Shown here piece by piece: positions 22,640 to 33,370 of a stretch of 64,000 nucleotides of DNA. Both the position numbers and the translations under genes were made by a program. Within the stretch, counting starts at the first letter, position 1; each line of letters begins with the position of its first letter. The notes below the pieces were generated by a model. That model did not search any database and had not been told where the DNA came from. It saw nothing but the letters and a program-made list of their open reading frames with translations. Origin of the DNA: Eunapius fragilis (lineage: Eukaryota > Porifera > Demospongiae > Spongillida > Spongillidae); assembly GCA_963681505.1 (NCBI GenBank), contig OY811971.1, positions 14,929,338 through 14,993,337 of the forward strand. Reading direction: 5' to 3'.

Positions 22640-24945
22640 ATCCCACGTTTCCTCCTCACCTCTTTCCTCCCCCTCCCCCTTCTCCCTCTCCTCTTCCTCC
22701 TACCTTTCCTCCCTGTTCTTCCCTCCTTTCCCATCTTCCTTTCTCCGCTTCCACCTCCCCTCCTCCTCCTCCTCTCCCACACCTCCTCTTCCTCCTCTTC
22801 CTCCCCTCCTCTTCCTCCTCTCCCTCCCCTCCTCTTCATCCTCCCCTCCCCTCCTCTTCCTTCTCTCCCTCCCCTCCTCTTCCTTCTCTCCCTCCCCTCC
22901 TCTTCCTCCTCTCCCTACCCGCCTCTTCCTCCTCTTCCTCCTCTCCTCTTCCTCGTCTCCCTCCTCTCCTTTCATCCTCTCCCTACCAGCCTCTTCCTCC
23001 TCTCCCTCCCCTCCTCTTCCTCTTTCTCCTATCCCTCCCCTCCTCTTCCTCTTCCCCCTCCCCTCCTCTTACTCCTCTCCCTTCCCTCCTCTTCTTGCTC
23101 TCGCCCTCCTCTTCCACTTCTTCCTCCCCTCCTCTTCCTCCTCTCCCTCCCCTCTTCCTCCTCTCTCCCTCCTCTTCCTCCTCTCCCTCCCCTCCTCTTC
23201 CTCCTATCCCTCCCCTCCTCTTCCTCCTCTCCCTCCCCTCCTCTTCCTCCCCTCCTCTTCCTCCTCTCCCTCCCCCCTCTTCCTCCTCTCCCTCCCCTCC
23301 TCTTCCTTCTCTCCCTCCCCTCTTCGTCCTCTCCCTCCCCTCTTTCTCCTCACCCTCCCTCCCCTCCTCTTCCTTCTCTCCCTCCCCTCTTCCTCTTCCT
23401 CCTAACCCTCCCCTCTCCTTCTGCCTCTCCCTCCCCTCTTCCTCCTCTCCCTCCCCTCTTCCTCCTCTCCCTCCCCTCCTCTTCCTCCTCTCCCTCCCCT
23501 CCTCTTCCTCCCCTCCTCTTCCTCCTCTCCCTCCCCTCCTCTTCCTCCTCTCCCTCCTCTCTTCCTCCTCTCTCCCTCCTCTTCCTCCTCTCCCTCCCCT
23601 CCTCTTCCTCCTCTCCCTCCCCTCCTCTTCCTCCCTCCTCTTCCTCCTCTCCCTCCCCTCCTCTTCCTCCTCTCCCTCCCCTCCTCTTCCTCCTCTCCCT
23701 CCCCTCCTCTTCTCCTCTCCCTCCCCTCCTCTTCCTCCTCTCCCTCCCCTCCTCTTCCTCCTCTCCCTCCCCTCCTCTTCCTCCTCTCCCTCCCCTCCTC
23801 TTCCTTCTCTCCCTCCCCTCTTCGTCCTCTCCCTCCCCTCTTTCTCCTCACCCTCCCTCCCTCCTCTTCCTTCTCTCCCTCCCCTCTTCCTCTTCCTCCT
23901 AACCCTCCCCTCTCCTTCTGCCTCTCCCTCCCCTCTTCCTCCTCTCCCTCCCCTCTTCCTCCTCTCCCTCCCCTCCTCTTCCTCCTTTCCCTCCCTCTTC
24001 CTCTTCTCCCTCCCCTCCTCTTCCTCCTCCCCCTCCCCTCCTCTCCCTCCTCTCCCTCCCCTCCTCTTCCTCCTCTCCCTCTCCTTCTCTGCCTCCTCTC
24101 CCTCCCCTCCTCGTCCTCCTCTCCCTCCCTTCCTCTTCCTCCTCTCCCTCCCCTCCTCTTCCTCCCCTCCTCTTCCTCCTCTCCCTCCCCCTCTTCCTCC
24201 TCTCCATCCCCTCCTCTTCCTCCTCTCCCTCCCCTCCTCTTCCTTCTCTCCCTCCCCTCTTCGTCCTCTCCCTCCCCTCTTTCTCCTCACCCTCCCTCCC
24301 CTCCTCTTCCTTCTCTCCCTCCCCTCTTCCTCTTCCTCCTAACCCTCCCCTCTCCTTCTGCCTCTCCCTCCTCTCTTCCTCCTCTCCCTCCCCTCTTCCT
24401 CCTCTTCCTCCTCTCCCTCCCCTCCTCTTCCTCCTTTCCCTCCCTCTTCCTCTTCTCCCTCCCCTCCTCTTCCTCCTCTCCCTCCCCTCCTCTCCCTCCT
24501 CTCCCTCCCCTCCTCTTCCTCCTCTCCCTCTCCTTCTCTGCCTCCTCTCCCTCCCCTCCTCTTCCTCCTAACCCTCCCCTCCTCTTCCTCCTCTCCCTCC
24601 CCTCCTCTTCCTCCTAACCCTCCCCTCCTCTTCCTCCTCTCCCTCCCGTCCTCTTCCTCCTCTCCCTCCCCTCCTCTTCCTCCCCTCCTCTTCCTCCTCT
24701 CCCTCCCCTCCTCTCCCTCCTCTCCCTCCCCTCCTCTTCCTCCTCTCCCTCCCCTCCTCTTTCTCCTCTCCCTCCCCTCCTCTCCCACCCCTCCTCTCCC
24801 TCCCCTCCTTCCTCCTCTCCCTCCCCTCCTCTTCCTCCTCTCCCTCCCCTCCTCTTCCTCCTCTCCCTCCCCTCCTCTTCCTCCTCTCCTTCCCCTCCTC
24901 TTCCTCCTCTCCCTCCCCTCCTCTTCCTCCTCTCCCATGCCACTG
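22640..24945. repeat. 2.3-kb polypyrimidine minisatellite (23-base CCTCTCCCTCCCCTCCTCTT + CCT unit)
   Basis: Almost pure C/T on the plus strand. The basic unit is 23 bases, so all three frames read as 23-residue periodic Ser/Pro/Leu proteins; these are not genes. A higher-order block containing CCTAACCCTCCCCTCTCCTT recurs at about 23400, 23900 and 24340 (spacing 500 and 440). The purine strand reappears at 31610-31735 within the FERM gene. Confidence 0.95.
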
Positions 24946-25590
24946 TCCAACTGTACCGCACCCTGTGGGTGTTCTTGTTCTCTCTGTTCCTACGTAACAG
25001 CTACGTCATCTCATTCATTGGTAAGGGAATGAGGAGCTGAAGATGAGACTGAAGGACCTCTGCTCTATTGTCATGTCCAACATAGTGCTCCAAACCCAAG
25101 CCTCCAAATGGTATCCATGACAACCATATAGATGTAATGCTTTAAAAGGGGAGGGGGAGGATGCTGTTCCTCCTACATGTAGCTGTGCCCCTCCAAGTAC
25201 ATGTAAATTTTAAAAAGTCAGACATTGGTCTGACATTGTTGCACATACTTGTACTGGTTAATTAACTTGCTCCAATTACACAATGTTCTCGTACACACTG
25301 ACAATGCAGATTGGAGTGGTGTAGATGAAGCATGGTGGTGTGGGGAGGAGGAGGGGTGTGTGGTGAATGATATGGATGGTGGGGGATTCCTGTGACTAGT
25401 GCTATGAGGGGGTGGAGCCTTCATTCACTAGCCCCATACACAGCCACCACATGAATTGGCTGAAGCTTTCATGGTAAGCAATGTTTTGTTGCCATGGTGA
25501 TGATCATGACTCCGCCTCTCTTCAGTGTTTTGTGTGTCATTGTGTGGGTATGGCATGTGATTATTTAACCGTACACCCCTACAGATGACA
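24946..25590. other. Fragment resembling the coiled-coil tail at 22320, then unassigned DNA
   Basis: 25028-25100 carries NEELKMRLKDLCSIVMSN-like sequence, similar to the NEELK segment near 22350, suggesting another scrap of the same duplicated locus. No complete exon is visible. Confidence 0.35.
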
Positions 25591-25995
25591 ATAATTGCAA
25601 ACGTACCCCCCCCTTCGGGACAATATATATAAAAGCACCCCTGGAAAAGCTTATTGTATATCTCCACCTCCCCGGGACAGACTTGTAAATGCCCCCCTGG
25701 ACAAGCTTCTGTTTTTGTTCCACACTCCCCCCCCCCCCCCCCCTGGATAAGCTTACCTTCTAACCCCCCAGGACAGGTATTTAAATGACCACCCCCCGAG
25801 ACATATTCCCTATACCCCCCCCCCCCCGGACACCATTTTTATTGTCATCTGCAGGAGTGTGTAATGAAATAATGGAATAGTCGCAAGACAAAACGATAGC
25901 TGGCTAGGGAACCAGGACGGGAGATGTGTTACGTGACGCAATGATTGCGTCACCTAAGCAGTTCAGGACCACCCCCCCCCCCCCCCCCCCCCCCA
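25590..25995. repeat. C-run-rich repeat (CCCCTGGACAAGCTT-type) with long C homopolymers
   Basis: Several ~65-base units around CCCCCCTGGACAAGCTT, interspersed with C runs up to about 22 bases (25973-25994). Confidence 0.7.
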
Positions 25996-26697
25996 TCCAT
26001 ATCTTTCACGGACAAGGTCTGGGTACGATACAAGGCAAAAAGGACATGTGAACAGCAGATGGACAGGTTTTATTCCATCTAAAAGTGACGGGGAAGATCG
26101 ACGAAGCACGGTGAAGCTTAACTCTCTCGTTTTCCGCGCGGCACTCGGCATCCTAGCTGTCAAATGTGACGAGTTTGAGCATACTTATGTATTGTGTTTG
26201 CGTTCGCGCGTGTGTGCGCGCACGTGTGTTTGACCAGGAAGACAATATACATGTGGAATGATTTTACCTTTGACCACATGGCGGACCCAAACATTCTGAG
26301 TACAGTACACAACCGGTACGTTTCAACTACCACGTGATACATGTGTATGGGATCCAGGTAGCGAAAAGGGACCTAGCGCATGTTTTCAAATCATTTCATA
26401 TTCAAAGAGACTCCTATGTCCTCTATAACATATTTCTTACGCACTGGAAATAAGTCTGTCCATCATGAAGTTACAGGGTCCTGAATTTTTAATTACGGAC
26501 TTTGATGCTCCTACACCTGGAAATTTTATAAAATGCGCTAGGTCCCTTTTTTGCTGCCTTGTATGTAAAATCAACTGTTCGTGTAATTTTCTGTCACACA
26601 TGTATGACATAACCATGGCAACCTTTTCCCATCCTCCTTTCTCCCACAACATAACCATGGTAACCTGTAATTCCTTCCTCCTCCCCTTCCTCTTCCA

Positions 26698-27098
26698 GAT
26701 TTGGTAGGGTCCCCTCCCAATGAAGGCAGTGAAGCTGGCGGCCATACAGTACCAGGTCTACATCCAACACCACACCGCCATGAACTCCACTGTAGCCTTC
26801 TGCAAGTGGGTGTGGCCTTGGTCTGAATGCACCGCGGTTTTGCCCTGTCACTCTTCCTATGGGGACACACACTCCGCACCCACCCACACACACACCCACA
26901 TACCACCCCCCACCCTTTGCTCAAAACAGACCATCTGACTTTTTCCCTGTTGAGTACGCTGGTCTCCGCGGGATAGACCAGAAGATGTTCAAGGAGCTGG
27001 AGACAATGAACCTGAAGGCTGAGAAGGACATCTACCAGACATACAAGAACTGCTACCTCTCCCTGCCCACACATGACACCGTCTTCTTTTCTGCAAGG
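26698..27098 (+). pseudogene. Chimeric duplicate of two FERM F2-lobe exons
   Basis: 26698-26725 matches the start of the exon at 28123 (ATTTGGTAGGGTC, CCTCCCAATGAAGG) and then switches, at a short shared GGCAGTGAAG, to the F2 exon of 31940. The FERM frame from ATG 26720 reads MKAVKLAAIQYQVYIQHH to 26805 (phase 2), then splices to 26930-27098 (PSDFFPVEYAGLRGIDQ, FKELETMNLKAEKDIY, KNCYLSLPTHDTVFF). Both exons and their intron are nearly identical to 31942-32311 (HHT for HRT, SAR for PAR). The frame inherited from the 28123-type exon is different, so the FERM frame is only used if translation starts at the new ATG or splicing differs. It could be a pseudo-exon pair or an alternative cassette. 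Confidence 0.65.
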
Positions 27099-27239
27099 GT
27101 AGTGGGTGGGGTATGGAGGAGGAGGTTGTGAATCACATCACTGCTACAGTAGGTACGGTCATGTTCTGTGAGGTGTGCTGACATTTTCTGTCACAAATGT
27201 ACATAACCATGGTAACTTCTACTTCCTTCCTCCTCCCCT

Positions 27240-28020
27240 TGTTCCAACCTCCCTTTATTCCCTCCTCTCCTTGTTCCCTCCTCCCCTTGTTCCCTCCTCC
27301 CCTTGTTCCCTCCTCTCCTTGTTCCCTCCTCCCCTTGTTCCCTCCTCCCCTTGTTCCCTCCTCCCCTATGTTCCCTCCTCCCCTTGTTCCCTCCTCCCCT
27401 TGTTCCCTCCTCCCCTTGTTCCCTCCTCCCCTTGTTCCCTCCTCCCCTATGGTCCCTCCTCCCCTTGTTCCCTCCTCCCCTATGTTCCCTCCTCCCCTTG
27501 TTCCCTCCTCCCCTATATTCCCTCCTCCCCTTGTTCCCTCCTCCCCTTGTTCCCTCCTCCCCTTGTTCCCTCCCCCCTTGTTCCCTCCTCCCCTTGTTCC
27601 CTCCTCCCCTTGTTCCCTCCTCCCCTATGTTCCCTCCTCCCCTTGTTCCCTCCTCCCCTTGTTCCCTCCTCCCCTTGTTCCCTCCTCCCCTATGTTCCCT
27701 CCTCCCCTTGTTCCCTCCTCCCCTATGTTCCCTCCTCCCCTTGTTCCCTCCTCCCCTATGTTCCCTCCTCCCCTTGTTCCCTCCTCCCCTTGTTCCCTCC
27801 TCCCCTTGTTCCTTCCCCCCTTGTTCCCTCCTCCCCTTGTTCCCTCCTCCCCTTGTTCCCTCCTCCCCTATGTTCCCTCCTCCCCTTGTTCCCTCCTCCC
27901 CTTGTTCCCTCCTCCCCTTGTTCCCTCCTCCCCTTGTTCCCTCCTCCCCTATGTTCCCTCCTCCCCTTGTTCCCTCCTCCCCTATGTTCCCTCCTCCCCT
28001 ATGTTCCCTCCTCCCCTTGT
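27240..28020 (+). repeat. 16/17-base minisatellite CCTTGTTCCCTCCTCC / CCTATGTTCCCTCCTCC
   Basis: About 48 units alternating TTGTTCC and TATGTTCC. Flanked on both sides by copies of an ATAACCATGGTAAC phrase (26650, 27203, 28074), i.e. it sits in duplicated intron sequence. Long open frames across it are repeat artefacts. Confidence 0.95.
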
Positions 28021-28122
28021 TCCATCATGCAGTCCTTGTATATCAAGATTTGGTTTTGAAAAACAAGTATAGGATAACCATAGCAACCCTTTTCCTCCTT
28101 CCTCCCCCCCTTGTTCCTCCAG

Positions 28123-28337
28123 ATTTGGTAGGGTCTCCTCCCAACGAAGGAGTTAAATTCTACACCCTCACCAGGAAGCCCTATCGGAGCTCTGTTGATG
28201 GTGTGACCAAGTCAGTCCAGCACATGCGCCTAGACGTTGACAGACCTCTCAATGCCCCCTCCTCCTCCACCTCATCTCATGGGGATGCCCCCTACATGCA
28301 GTCCTCCACCTCGACCAAGGATCCCCACTCCCAATAG
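28123..28337 (+). CDS. Exon of the FERM locus upstream part, possibly 3'-terminal
   Basis: Acceptor CCTTGTTCCTCCAG. Only one frame is open: LVGSPPNEGVKFYTLTRKP, YRSSVDGVTKSVQHMRLD, VDRPLNAPSSSTSSHGDA and on to DPHSQ and TAG at 28335. A donor-like AAG/GTACTC follows at 28378 but lies beyond the stop. So it is either a terminal exon or a frame-broken internal one. I do not recognise the domain; the start is duplicated at 26698. Confidence 0.4.
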
Positions 28338-28995
28338 CAGCACACCTTCGCTTTCCTCCCCTCCAAGGTACTCGATTATATATGTCCTCAAGCATGAGTG
28401 TTTAGCAATACGTAAGCAACGGGTGCCATCATTGGTGGTGTGCTAAGTAGTTTGGATTGCTTCAATAGTACACACCCTGTAATTTCTACACCCTACGCTC
28501 CATTTCGGTAATACATGTTTATTTGTACGTACATGTATGTGCAAAAGACCTCAAAGTCTACCCATGTCCATGTTGTTACACCTCCCTCCTCCCTCCTCCC
28601 TCCTCCCTCCCTCCCTCCTCCCTCCTCCCTCCCAGCCTCATGTGTTTCACACACTTCAGTATCATAATTTCCATCATAACATTATCATTATCAACGTCCC
28701 ATCTTGGGACTGCACCTCGAAATAGGCACGGATTGGAATTCCATGCCAAAGTGCCTTTCTTTTTGGCCTCACACGTGTGTTTGTGTGTTTTCCCTTCCTC
28801 AGTGTGTGACACCCCTCCCCCCCATACACAAGCCCCAACACCATATATGGGAAGGCACTAATCCATTTATGTACGGTTGTGCCAGCATGCATGCGTGACA
28901 TCCCAAGTGAACCATCAGGGAACAGAGAGGAGTATTGGTGGGAGGGGGGGGGGGGTGTCACATTAGTTACACACGCAGTGTATTCTGTCAAATGC

Positions 28996-29003
28996 ATGTA
29001 TTT

Positions 29004-29030
<27 letters not shown>
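28996..29030. repeat. (GT)n microsatellite
   Basis: About 14 GT units 40 bases before the acceptor of the exon at 29077. Confidence 0.9.
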
Positions 29031-29036
<6 letters not shown>

Positions 29037-29090
29037 GCCAAAAATGACAGGTGTATAAAATGTGCCTCCTCCCCAGACTCAAAAGGAGGG

Positions 29091-32000
29091 ATGGCTGATT
29101 TGGACTCTGAGCCCCTGCTGGACGATGATTCCTTAGGGGGGAATCCCCCAGAGGTGGACTTCAGTAGGATGGTGTTCTTTTATGGAAAGGTTTGTACGTA
29201 CATGTACACGTATGAAAGTGTGAGATGACATGTTTTTAGTGTGGGATGTTTAGTACATGTCATATTAAATTTCACTATTGTACAAACATGTTAGGGCCTG
29301 GAGGACATTTTAGGCAGGGTGAGAACACACACACACAGTCTGTCTGATGTCCATAATTCCAGTACACACCACAGTAGTATAACAGTGCTGTTGGGTTGTT
29401 TAAAGCTTCATTTGCTCATGTAGTGAGCAGCCAACTCTGGAGGTGTGCCGTCATCTTTATCAAAGGGTGACCCCTGGTTGTTAGTAGTATTGCAGGCAAC
29501 AAAAGAAGTCGCCAGCTTCCTCCTTACTTGTACATCTTGTGGGGTAGCAGTGAACTTACGCATGCATGTGATACACCTGACACCTGACCTGATTAACCTC
29601 ATGTTGCCATAACCACCACCCCCTCCCCTCACTCAGGAAGAACAGAAGGTGTTGGCCATCTCCTCCCTGACGGGGGGCAACCTCAGGCCCAAGGGTTCCA
29701 AGTCAGCTGCCAACGCACTATGGTCCAGACGTACCAGCGAGGGCAAGGAACCTCCTGTTAACATCACGACCCACATGGATGACCGTACACCCCTCACCTC
29801 CACCCCTGAAAAGCAAGCTGAGCCTGTTTGGAAGAGTTCCCTCCTCCCCGCTACTCCACAGGTGGTCTACTACGAAACCCTCACGTCGACGGCCGAAGAT
29901 TCCACCCACAATCCCTCCTCCTCCTGCAGTGACTCTGAGCATGGCTCTCCCCTGAGGGTTGTCATCCCCTCAGGGCCCCTGGTGGGGGAGGGGCAGCACC
30001 TGGACGCAGATCTACTGTATGCCACGCCCATTAATTACCCGAGACGCTCATGTGACTCTGAAGACTCTCGCTACGACAAGCTCCTCGGAGTGTTGGGCGC
30101 CGGGAGTAGGGGTAGCCACGCCTCCCTGTTACCCACGACGTCGGATGACGACCACACCAGCTCTAGCGGCTGCTCCGATCTTGCGGGGGGCAACCAGCAA
30201 CAGGGCCCCCTCGAACCGGAGGAGAGCCCCCTCCACCATCACCACCTGACTGTGCCCCCCTCCGAGAGCCCCCTCCACCACTCACACGTGTACCAGCACA
30301 AGCCCATCAACACGTACGAGGAGGTGGTGCCCCTCCTCCACAACGACGGCGTGGCATCTGGGGGCGGGGCCTTTTTCATGCGCCCGAGGTCTCACAGTCC
30401 TGATGATGACAACTACATTGTACGACCACCTCCCAGGAAGTCGTGGGGACTCCCCATCCTCATCCTCCACTTCTCCCCCTCTCCCTCCCTCCTACAGTGT
30501 CACCATGGACAGGAACATCTCCCAGCCTGTCCTCAGGTCCAAGGTCCCCCTCAGTCCCCAGACCAGCACTGGGAGGCCGTCTAATGTACCGGAGTCTTTG
30601 GATGAAGGGGAAGAGGAGGGTGGTGGTGGTGGTGGTGGTGAAGGATCAGCTAGCAGCTTGGACGTATCTTTAGGGGGCGTGGTCCTGAGAAGCAAGCCCA
30701 AGCCGTCAGACTCCACCCCTCCATCTACCACCGCCCCGACAGAGGAAGAGCGGGATCCATTTGAGGAGCTCCTCACACGGCCAACTGCAGCCTCCAGACT
30801 GAGGTGGTCACAGGAGCTCAACCCTCTCTATGACTACTTCAAGGGGGCAAAGTTCACTCAGAAGATGGCTTCCCTGGACTATGTGTTGTACGAGGACTCA
30901 ACACAGGAAGACCACACCTCCTCTTCCTCCACTGTCACCTCCCCCCTCAACAAAGATGACGAGAAGGCGTCTGCCATTTTGGAGGCGAGGTCACACGAGG
31001 AGGAGGGGTCTGGTGTGGATGACCTGCAGGACGAAGGAGGGGGAATGACGTCCCCTCTCATTACAAGCCAGGTCATGGGTGGAGCGTTGTTGTTAGAGGA
31101 AGCCTCGCTGTCTGGCACTTTGCGCCCAAGGCGTCCCCACATGTACGAAGATGTCGCCCTCACCCAAGGGAAGGGGGATCGTCTCTCCGGCTATGTGGGT
31201 GGAGTCAGGCACCAGTCTGACGTTGTCTCCTCCTCCTCTTCCTCTAATAATCTGGGGGCGGAGCATGTGGCCCTGCGTCACGTGGATTCCAATCCGGCCG
31301 GGGGCGTGGTCGGTGACCACGCCCACATCACCAATCCCCACATAGGGAAGAGGCAGATCATGCTGAACCAGAGGAGAAGCCGTACCATTGGCAGCCTGGA
31401 CGACATAGCCACCACCAAGAGGAAGCAGAAACCTCTGAAGGCTGCCGATAATATGAAGGTGAGGGGAGGATGGCATTGGAGGTGGGGGTGGTTATGGAGA
31501 CACCTTGTGCTGTAGCTATCTGCTCCTTTTTTACTGTAGTGACAAATTGTTTTACAATTAGTAGAGAGTGGGTCCACATCATCAGCCTTTACATTAGGAA
31601 GTATGTTAGTAGGAAGAGGAGGGGAGGAAGAGGAGGAAGAGGAGGGGAGGGAGAGGAGGAAGAGGAGGGGAGGGAGAGGAGGAAGAGGACGGGAGGGGGA
31701 GGAGGAAGAGGAGGGGAGCAAGAGGAGGGGAGGGAATGCCCAGCTTCCCGCGGGGCTGCAACAACCTATGAACTCTGGTGGTTGTGGGTAACCCCGTATG
31801 TCATCACCTTGTCACCTGAGGATGAATTCAACAAAGTAAGCAACCATACATTATCACACACACACCCTAACACACACACACACACTCACTCCCAGTGCTG
31901 GCTCAGTGTAGTTCAAGGGAACACTCCGTGCTCTGTGGATCAGGCAGTGAAGCTGGCGGCCATACAGTACCAGGTCTACATCCAACACCGCACCGCCATG

Positions 32001-33370
32001 AACTCCACTGTGGCCTTCTGCAAGTGGGTGTGGCCTTGGTCTGAATGCACCCCGGTATTACCCTGTCACTCTTCCTATGTGGACACACACTCCACACACA
32101 CACACACTTACATACCCACCCTCCCCCCTTTGCACAAAACAGACCATCTGACTTTTTCCCTGTTGAGTACGCTGGTCTCCGCGGGATAGACCAGAAGATG
32201 TTCAAGGAACTGGAGACAATGAACCTGAAGGCTGAGAAGGACATCTACCAGACATACAAGAACTGCTACCTCTCCCTGCCCACACATGACACCGTCTTTT
32301 TTCCTGCAAGGGTAGGTGGGGGGTGGGAGGTGGAGGTATGGTGGAGGAGAGCCATGACACAGCTATGGTAGAGTGATCACCTCACAGCTAGGCATGGTTA
32401 CGTTTTGTGACATGTGCTGACATGTTTTGTATGCATCCCTTTCCCCCACTACACACACTCACACCTCTAGGAGCCAAGGAGGAAGCTCCTTCACAGCACC
32501 AAGCTGAAGCCCATCTTGATCGGGGTGAACAGCAAAGGTGTGATGAGGGTGGACCACAGGACCAAGGAGGTGCTGGACACGTGGGACTATCAGGTCCTCA
32601 AGAACTGGGCATACTCCAAGAGAACCTTTGTACTGGTAAGGGGCAACTGTGGGGGTGTGGTCGTGTGGGTGTTCTGGTTAGGGGACTGTGGGGGTGAGGT
32701 TGTGTAGGTACATCGTATGGTGTGGATGTACTGGTTAGGGGACTGGGTGAGGTTGTTGGATGAACTTGCTGGTTAGGGGGAGGATAGTGTGGTTAGTTGT
32801 GTACTAGTTAGCTGGACTGGGTGAGGTATGGGTGTAATGTTTGGGGGACTGTACATGTAGATACATGTACATTGTGTGGTTGTGTGGTAGGGGACTGTGG
32901 GTGTGGTTGTGTGTGACAGTACAAATGAAGTAGTGTAATTCAAGTGTTCTGACAGTGGGTGTGGTCTTGTGATGGAGATCAACAGAAGTGGCATATTTTG
33001 TGATGTTGCTTAATTAGAGTAACATGTATATTAACTATGTCTGGTCATTACACTATGTACTGTATGCACACGTCTGGTTCTAACCCACCATCCCTCCTTC
33101 CCCCCCCCCCCCCCCCCCCCCCCTCACACACACATGTAGGCCTTCACCGCCAAGAATTATCCAATGGAGTCCATACAGGCAAAGTGGATCAGTGCTCTAA
33201 TGGATTTCCACGTTGATGCCATCATGGATTCAGCTGTAAGTGCAAACTGCTGAAGGGTCCATTTCTAAGCTTTCATTATTTGGATATTTCCTTCTGGCCA
33301 TCACCCTGACATACATCATTCTCTCTCTCAACAGGACAACCTAGGAAAGCTTATCACCGACAATCAATGA
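29091..33370 (+). CDS. Talin-head-like FERM domain protein with long disordered region (model incomplete)
   Basis: Proposed parts: 29091-29189 (ATG start MADLDSEPLLDDDS, exon opening at 29077), 29637-30439, 30498-31458, an unresolved exon ending at 31835, 31896-32023, 32143-32311, 32471-32635, 33140-33235, 33335-33370 (TGA). The 5' half is a Ser/Pro/acidic disordered region with an NPLY motif at 30820-30831. The 3' half encodes FERM lobe F2 (DQAVKLAAIQYQVYIQ, FFPVEYAGL, YKNCYL) and the PTB-like F3 (LIGVNSKGVMRVDHRTKEV, LDTWDYQVLKNWAYSKRT), where VMRVD..TKEV is a talin hallmark. Talin heads bind NPxY integrin tails and membranes. No rod domain follows; the protein stops 11 codons after F3. The 30440-30497 segment is either a 58-base intron (GTCGTG...CTACAG) or a one-base frame change. 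I could not find a phase-compatible junction between 31458 and the 31835 exon. Confidence 0.65.
29190..29636 (+). other. Intron within the FERM gene
   Basis: GTTTGT donor to CCCTCACTCAG acceptor, phase 0. No other feature seen. Confidence 0.55.
29637..31458 (+). CDS. FERM gene, large Ser/Pro/His-rich disordered exons
   Basis: Frame one (29637-30439): EEQKVLAISSLTGGNLRPKG, then low-complexity sequence with SSSCSDSEHGS, HHHHLT and VYQHKPINTYEEVVPLL. Frame two (30498-31458): VTMDRNISQPVLRSKVPLS, GGGGGGEGSASSLDV, WSQELNPLYDYFKGAKFTQ, SRTIGSLDDIATTKRK. Many SP and TP sites and a HMYEDVAL tyrosine motif suggest a phosphorylated adaptor region. The partial copy at 21946-22375 keeps the second frame (DGDSPSSSS) across the suspected junction, which is mild support for coding through it and so for an indel rather than an intron. 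Confidence 0.6.
31609..31735. repeat. Purine-strand copy of the 23-base minisatellite inside the FERM gene
   Basis: GGAGGGAGAGGAGGAAGAGG-type units, the exact reverse complement of the 22.6-24.9 kb array. One frame stays open from 31470 through this array (RRGGRGGRGGEGEEEEEG) into the exon ending at 31835, so it could be translated, or it could have destroyed an acceptor site. Confidence 0.85.
31734..31803 (+). repeat. 70-base segment with an inverted copy at 33630-33699 (left arm)
   Basis: GAATGCCCAGCTTCCCGCGG through GTAACCCCGTATGTCA. In the FERM frame it encodes ECPASRGAATTYELWWLW, VTPYV. The other arm is identical in reverse complement and lies downstream of the stop codon. Confidence 0.9.
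31896..32023 (+). CDS. FERM gene, F2 exon a
   Basis: Phase 0 to phase 2. CWLSVVQGNTPCSVDQAVK, LAAIQYQVYIQHRTAMNST, VAFCK. Upstream intron is only 60 bases. Near-identical duplicate at 26720-26805. Confidence 0.8.
32143..32311 (+). CDS. FERM gene, F2 exon b
   Basis: Enters in phase 2 (AA|A, Lys). PSDFFPVEYAGLRGIDQKM, FKELETMNLKAEKDIYQ, TYKNCYLSLPTHDTVFFPA, R. FFPVEY and YKNC occupy the positions of talin FLPKEY and HKNC. Donor GTAGGT, phase 0. Confidence 0.8.
32471..32635 (+). CDS. FERM gene, F3 (PTB-like) exon
   Basis: 55 codons, phase 0. EPRRKLLHSTKLKPILIGV, NSKGVMRVDHRTKEVLD, TWDYQVLKNWAYSKRTFVL. This is the strongest talin-type match in the locus: the VMRVD and TKEV strand/turn followed by the W..... 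LKNWA motif. Confidence 0.85.
33140..33370 (+). CDS. FERM gene, last two coding exons
   Basis: 33140-33235 (AFTAKNYPMESIQAKWIS, ALMDFHVDAIMDSA) is the F3 C-terminal strand and helix. 33335-33370 adds DNLGKLITDNQ and TGA. The first acceptor is preceded by a 35-base C run and CACACACATGTAG. Confidence 0.75.

Noticed and set aside
22569-24961. Very long open frames (up to 435 codons) on both strands
   Set aside because: The 23-base repeat unit makes all frames periodic and stop-free (Ser/Pro/Leu on plus, Arg/Gly/Glu on minus); no start, splice or domain evidence.
27175-28100. Three overlapping ~290-340 codon plus-strand frames (VPSSPCSLLP repeats)
   Set aside because: Products of the 16/17-base CCTTGTTCCCTCCTCC minisatellite; only the part after 28123 looks like an exon.
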